Shown: piece by piece, positions 60,494 through 64,000 of the stretch
How positions within the stretch are numbered: the stretch's first letter is position 1
Layout: each line of letters opens with the position of its first letter
From: JAZKDW01 sp040387375
GTDB taxonomy: Bacteria; Pseudomonadota; Gammaproteobacteria; Burkholderiales; Burkholderiaceae_D
Direction of reading: 5' to 3'
Assembly (NCBI GenBank): GCA_040387375.1
Contig: JAZKDW010000030.1
Coordinates: 1 to 64,000 of the forward strand
DNA: 64,000 bases
Notes under the pieces: model-generated
The model's database searches: none
What the model was told of the DNA's origin: nothing
Seen by the model: only the letters and a program-made list of their open reading frames with translations
Program-made: the position numbers and the translations under genes

Positions 60494-61419
60494 TGACCGA
60501 TACATTACAAAAGTTCTTGTTTGAAGGCAGCGCGGTACGCGGTGAACTGGTGGAAATTTCAGAAACATGGCGCGAGATCCAGGCCCGCCGCGATTATCCG
60601 AAAGCGGTCAAGACGCTGCTGGGTGAAATGCTGTCGGCAGCCGCCCTGCTGTCGGCCAACCTCAAGTTCAACGGTTCGATCGTGATGCAGATCCATGGCG
60701 ACGGCCCGCTGCAGCTGCTGGTGGTCGAATGTGATGCCGAGCTGCGCCTGCGGGCGACGGCGAAGCTGACTGAAGGTGGCGAAATCAAAAACGATGCAAC
60801 ATTGCCGCAACTGGTGAATGTGCATGGGCGCGGACGGTTTGTCATTACGCTCGATCCGAAGGACAAGTTGCCGGGCCAGCAGGCTTACCAGGGCATCGTG
60901 CCGCTGGATGGCGACTCGGTGGCGACCGTGATCGAAAATTACATGCAACGTTCCGAGCAGCTCGATACACGCTTGTGGCTGGCAGCCGATGCCAATGTGT
61001 CACGCGGCTTGCTGCTGCAGAAGCTGCCCGATGAAGGCGGGAATGCCGTCCCCGGCGAGGAGTCGCTGGATACCTGGGACCGGACCGTGATGCTGGCCTC
61101 CACGGTGCGCAACGAAGAATTGCTCACGACCGATATCGGCACGCTGATGAAACGCCTGTTTTGGGAAGAAACGATACGCGTGTTCGATCCAAAACATCCG
61201 AGTTTCCATTGCAGTTGTAACCGTGAAAAAGTCGGGAACATGCTGAAGATGCTCGGGGAAACGGAAATCCAGGAAGCGCTGGAAGAGATGGGACACCTGG
61301 GAATCGACTGCGACTTTTGCGGTCAGCATTATGATTTTGACAAAGTCGATTGCGCCCAGCTGTTTGCGGCGCCGACAACGGCTGAAGCCTTGAAATCGCC
61401 GAGCCAGATCAAGCATTAA
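60493..61419 (+). CDS. hslO: Redox-regulated chaperone Hsp33
   Basis: Hsp33 is a holdase activated by oxidation of a zinc-bound cysteine cluster. The 308-residue protein has the N-terminal fold (RGELVEISETWREIQARRDYPKAVKTLLGEMLSAAALL, shortened here) and the C-terminal zinc motif CxC (HCSCNREKV) and CxxC (CDFCGQHYDF). All four cysteines are present. Its ATG overlaps the previous stop by one base. Confidence 0.95.
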   Translation: MTDTLQKFLFEGSAVRGELVEISETWREIQARRDYPKAVKTLLGEMLSAAALLSANLKFNGSIVMQIHGDGPLQLLVVECDAELRLRATAKLTEGGEIKNDATLPQLVNVHGRGRFVITLDPKDKLPGQQAYQGIVPLDGDSVATVIENYMQRSEQLDTRLWLAADANVSRGLLLQKLPDEGGNAVPGEESLDTWDRTVMLASTVRNEELLTTDIGTLMKRLFWEETIRVFDPKHPSFHCSCNREKVGNMLKMLGETEIQEALEEMGHLGIDCDFCGQHYDFDKVDCAQLFAAPTTAEALKSPSQIKH

Positions 61420-61428
61420 ACCATATTG

Positions 61429-61770
61429 TTATTGACGGGGCGCAGGCTCTGGAGCCGGTGGCGAAAGCGGAATGTTTTTCAGCACTGCCGGCGCCGCGTT
61501 CGGCTCCAGCACCTGGATGAAAATTTCATTTTCCTTGATCATGCCCAGTTCATGCCGCGCACGTTCCTCGACCGCTCCGGTGCCTTCCTTCAAATCCTGC
61601 ACCTCGGAATTGAGCTTGGCATTGCGCGCTCTTAATTCCTCGTTTTTCTTTTGCGCGGCAGTCACCTGCTGATCCAGGTCCCACACGCGCAGCCATCCTC
61701 CCTTACCCAACCATAAAGGGTACTGGACCAACAGTAGCATCGCTACCAGGCAAAGAAGGATCAGGCGCAT
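61429..61770 (-). CDS. ftsB: Cell division protein FtsB
   Basis: FtsB is a bitopic protein of the FtsQLB divisome complex. The 113-residue product has one N-terminal membrane helix (about 1-22), a following WLRVWDLDQQV segment, a coiled coil (TAAQKKNEELRARNAKLNSE), and the conserved GTGAVEERARHELGMIKENE stretch. A Pro/Ala-rich tail of ~25 residues follows. It lies downstream of eno, 52 bp away, the usual kdsA-eno-ftsB order. Confidence 0.93.
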   Translation of the reverse strand: MRLILLCLVAMLLLVQYPLWLGKGGWLRVWDLDQQVTAAQKKNEELRARNAKLNSEVQDLKEGTGAVEERARHELGMIKENEIFIQVLEPNAAPAVLKNIPLSPPAPEPAPRQ

Positions 61771-61822
61771 CGTAGGTTGGCCGACCGGCCGCGAGCGTGA
61801 TGCCCGGGCCGGATGCTTGCGC

Positions 61823-63106
61823 TTATTTCAGGTTATAAAAAGCGTTGCGTCCCGGGTAGCTGGCGATGTCGCCGAGGTCTTCTTCGATGCGCAACAGCTG
61901 GTTGTACTTTGCCATGCGGTCCGAACGGGACAGCGAACCCGTCTTGATCTGCAAGGCATTGGTGCCAACCGCGATATCGGCGATCGTCGAATCTTCGGTC
62001 TCGCCGGAACGATGCGAGATCACCGCGGTGTAACCGGCACGCTTGGCCATCTCGATCGCGGCGAAGGTCTCGGTCAGGGTGCCGATCTGGTTGATCTTGA
62101 TCAGGATCGAATTGGCGACGCCCTTCTGTATACCTTCGCGCAAAATCCTGGTGTTGGTCACGAACAGGTCGTCGCCCACCAGCTGGATTTTCTTGCCCAG
62201 CGCATTGGTCAGCGTGGCCCAGCCATCCCAGTCGTTTTCGGCCATGCCGTCTTCAATCGAGATGATCGGATACTTGTCGCACCAGGTCGCCAGCAGGTTG
62301 GTGAAATCCCCCGACGACAGCGCCAGGCCTTCACCCTCGAGATGGTATTTGCCGTCGCGGTAAAACTCGCTGGCGGCGCAGTCCAGGCCCAGCGCGATCT
62401 GCGTGCCGGGCTCGTAGCCGGCTTGCTCGATCGCCTGCAGGATCAGCTTGATCGCCGCTTCATGATTGGCCACCGACGGTGCGAAGCCGCCTTCATCGCC
62501 GACCGACGTGGTCAGGCGGTTTTCCTGCAAAATCTTCTTGAGGGTGTGGAACACTTCCGCGCCGTAGCGGATCGCTTCCCTGAAACTGGGAGCGCCGACC
62601 GGGATGATCATGAATTCTTGCAGATCGAGATTGTTGTCGGCATGGGCGCCGCCGTTGATGACGTTCATCATCGGCACCGGCATTTGCATGGCGCCCGAAC
62701 CGCCGAAGTAGCGGTACAGCGGCAAGCCGGATTCTTCCGCCGCAGCCTTGGCCACCGCCATCGATACGGCCAGCGTTGCATTGGCGCCCAGGCGGGCCTT
62801 GTTGTCCGTGCCGTCGAGGTCGATCAGCGTGCGGTCGAGGAATGCCTGCTCGTTGGCATCCAGGCCCATGATCGCTTCGGAAATCTCGGTGTTGATATTT
62901 TCGCAGGCTCTTAGTACACCCTTGCCGAAGTAACGGCTTTTGTCGCCGTCACGCAGCTCGATCGCTTCGCGGGAGCCAGTCGATGCGCCGGAAGGCACAG
63001 CGGCACGGCCCATGACGCCGGACTCCAGCAGCACGTCGCATTCAACCGTCGGATTGCCGCGTGAATCGATTATTTCGCGGCCGATAATATCAACAATTGC
63101 ACTCAT
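61823..63106 (-). CDS. eno: Enolase
   Basis: Enolase interconverts 2-phosphoglycerate and phosphoenolpyruvate and is also part of the RNA degradosome in some bacteria. The 427-residue protein is full length, with GRAAVPSGASTGSREAIELRD, the catalytic acid region, GDDLFVTN with the active-site Lys downstream, and SHRSGETEDSTIADIAVGT. All signature motifs are intact. It follows kdsA by 83 bp. Confidence 0.98.
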   Translation of the reverse strand: MSAIVDIIGREIIDSRGNPTVECDVLLESGVMGRAAVPSGASTGSREAIELRDGDKSRYFGKGVLRACENINTEISEAIMGLDANEQAFLDRTLIDLDGTDNKARLGANATLAVSMAVAKAAAEESGLPLYRYFGGSGAMQMPVPMMNVINGGAHADNNLDLQEFMIIPVGAPSFREAIRYGAEVFHTLKKILQENRLTTSVGDEGGFAPSVANHEAAIKLILQAIEQAGYEPGTQIALGLDCAASEFYRDGKYHLEGEGLALSSGDFTNLLATWCDKYPIISIEDGMAENDWDGWATLTNALGKKIQLVGDDLFVTNTRILREGIQKGVANSILIKINQIGTLTETFAAIEMAKRAGYTAVISHRSGETEDSTIADIAVGTNALQIKTGSLSRSDRMAKYNQLLRIEEDLGDIASYPGRNAFYNLK

Positions 63107-63189
63107 TCAAATCTCCAGATCAAGGTGAATTTTTCATGCAGCCCGGCTCGGGTTCCGGTCCCATTGTCAGGCCGCGATTTAATTTGTTA

Positions 63190-64000
63190 TTACGAAAAAT
63201 CAGTTTCCAGGAATGCGTTGCGCTTGACGACACGGTCAAGCTCGACCAGCGTCGCCAGCAGATCCCGGATGCGCGCCAGCGGCACGGCATTCGGTCCATC
63301 GGACATGGCTTCGGCCGGATTCGGGTGGGTTTCCATGAACAGGCCGGCGATGCCAACCGCGACCGCGGCACGCGCCAGCACCGGCACGAACTCGCGCTGG
63401 CCGCCGGACGATGTGCCCTGCCCGCCCGGCAATTGCACCGAATGGGTGGCGTCGAACACCACCGGACAGCCGGTTTCACGCATGATCGCCAGCGAACGCA
63501 TGTCCGACACCAGATTGTTGTAGCCGAATGAAACGCCGCGCTCGCAGGCCATGAAATTATCTTCCTGCAGTCCCGCTTCCCTGGCCGCCGCGCGCGCCTT
63601 GTCGATCACGTTTTTCATGTCGTGCGGCGCGAGGAACTGGCCTTTCTTGATGTTGACCGGCTTGCCCGATTGCGCGCAAGCGTGGATAAAATCGGTCTGG
63701 CGGCACAGAAACGCCGGCGTCTGCAATACATCGACAACCGCTGCGACCTGTTTGATTTCCTCGATCGAATGGATATCGGTCAGCACCGGCACACCGATCT
63801 GCTTTTTCACGTCAGCCAGGATATCGAGGCCCTTCTCGATGCCAGGCCCGCGGAACGATGTGCCCGACGAGCGGTTGGCCTTGTCGAACGATGACTTGTA
63901 GATGAAGGGTATGCCCAGCGCCGCGGTGATTTCCTTCAGGCGCCCGGCGGTATCCATTGCCATCTCGCGCGATTCGATCACGCAGGGGCCGGCGATCAGG
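63190..64000 (-). CDS. kdsA: 3-deoxy-8-phosphooctulonate synthase, 5' end outside window
   Basis: KdsA condenses arabinose-5-phosphate with PEP to make KDO-8-phosphate for lipopolysaccharide. The visible ~270 residues run from LIAGPCVIESREMAMDTAGRL (frame open to the window edge) through FIYKSSFDKANRSSGTSFRG, VLTDIHSIEEIKQVAAVVDVLQTPAFLCRQTD and VNIKKGQFLAPHDMKNV to VFDATHSVQLPGGQG. About the first 15 residues lie beyond 64000. Confidence 0.95.
   Translation of the reverse strand, partial: LIAGPCVIESREMAMDTAGRLKEITAALGIPFIYKSSFDKANRSSGTSFRGPGIEKGLDILADVKKQIGVPVLTDIHSIEEIKQVAAVVDVLQTPAFLCRQTDFIHACAQSGKPVNIKKGQFLAPHDMKNVIDKARAAAREAGLQEDNFMACERGVSFGYNNLVSDMRSLAIMRETGCPVVFDATHSVQLPGGQGTSSGGQREFVPVLARAAVAVGIAGLFMETHPNPAEAMSDGPNAVPLARIRDLLATLVELDRVVKRNAFLETDFS

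Overview
The window looks like a chromosome segment of a betaproteobacterium in the Burkholderiales, most likely near Oxalobacteraceae (a Herminiimonas/Collimonas/Janthinobacterium-type genome). The reasons are the protein sequences (NuoB, TrpS, LexA), the block htpX / PHP phosphoesterase / YciO / M50 protease / trpS / dapA / bamC, four Bug-type solute receptors, and the moderately high GC content. No rRNA or tRNA gene was found.

Layout. 1-9.9 kb is housekeeping: rpsF-priB-rpsR-rplI on the minus strand, lexA with two perfect SOS boxes, trmJ, suhB, rhlE, a four-PAS diguanylate cyclase and a rhomboid protease. 9.98-10.12 kb holds a decayed three-repeat type I-F CRISPR-like relic with no cas genes. 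10.3-35.2 kb is a large accessory catabolic region. Its first part holds an acyl-CoA dehydrogenase pair with a Bug receptor, then a minus-strand operon with a Rieske ring-hydroxylating dioxygenase, a VOC protein, an MhpC-like hydrolase and two more receptors, under a divergent IclR regulator. Its second part (31.3 to 22.0 kb) is a tightly coupled minus-strand operon: CaiB CoA-transferase, crotonase, nitronate-monooxygenase-like protein, SDR, MaoC hydratase, two acyl-CoA dehydrogenases, DUF35 protein, thiolase-like protein and crotonase. The last six resemble the gene set of the actinobacterial cholesterol side-chain (igr) operon. The same 15-bp palindrome lies upstream of both ends of this region, which suggests one regulon. 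A FAH-family hydrolase with a Bug receptor and a divergent GntR regulator closes the region.

35.6-52.8 kb is again mostly core: mutS, slyD, a RoxA-like JmjC hydroxylase, an Ala-rich lipoprotein, an MBL hydrolase, bamC, dapA, trpS, htpX, a PHP phosphoesterase and an acyl-CoA synthetase. A 162-bp MITE-like element lies next to htpX.

52,813-59,044 is a 6.2-kb insertion into the last codons of the acyl-CoA synthetase gene. It is bounded by a complete ISAs1-type element on the left and the last 73 bp of a second copy on the right, with a 10-bp target duplication outside. The cargo is a scrapyard: a truncated Na+/H+ antiporter, a frameshifted GYD protein, an intact solitary nuoB, a clipped GGDEF protein, pieces of a PRTRC plasmid cassette and an IS4-type transposase fragment. 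Beyond it core genes resume: DUF455 protein, gamma-carbonic-anhydrase-like protein, hslO, ftsB, eno and kdsA (cut by the window edge).
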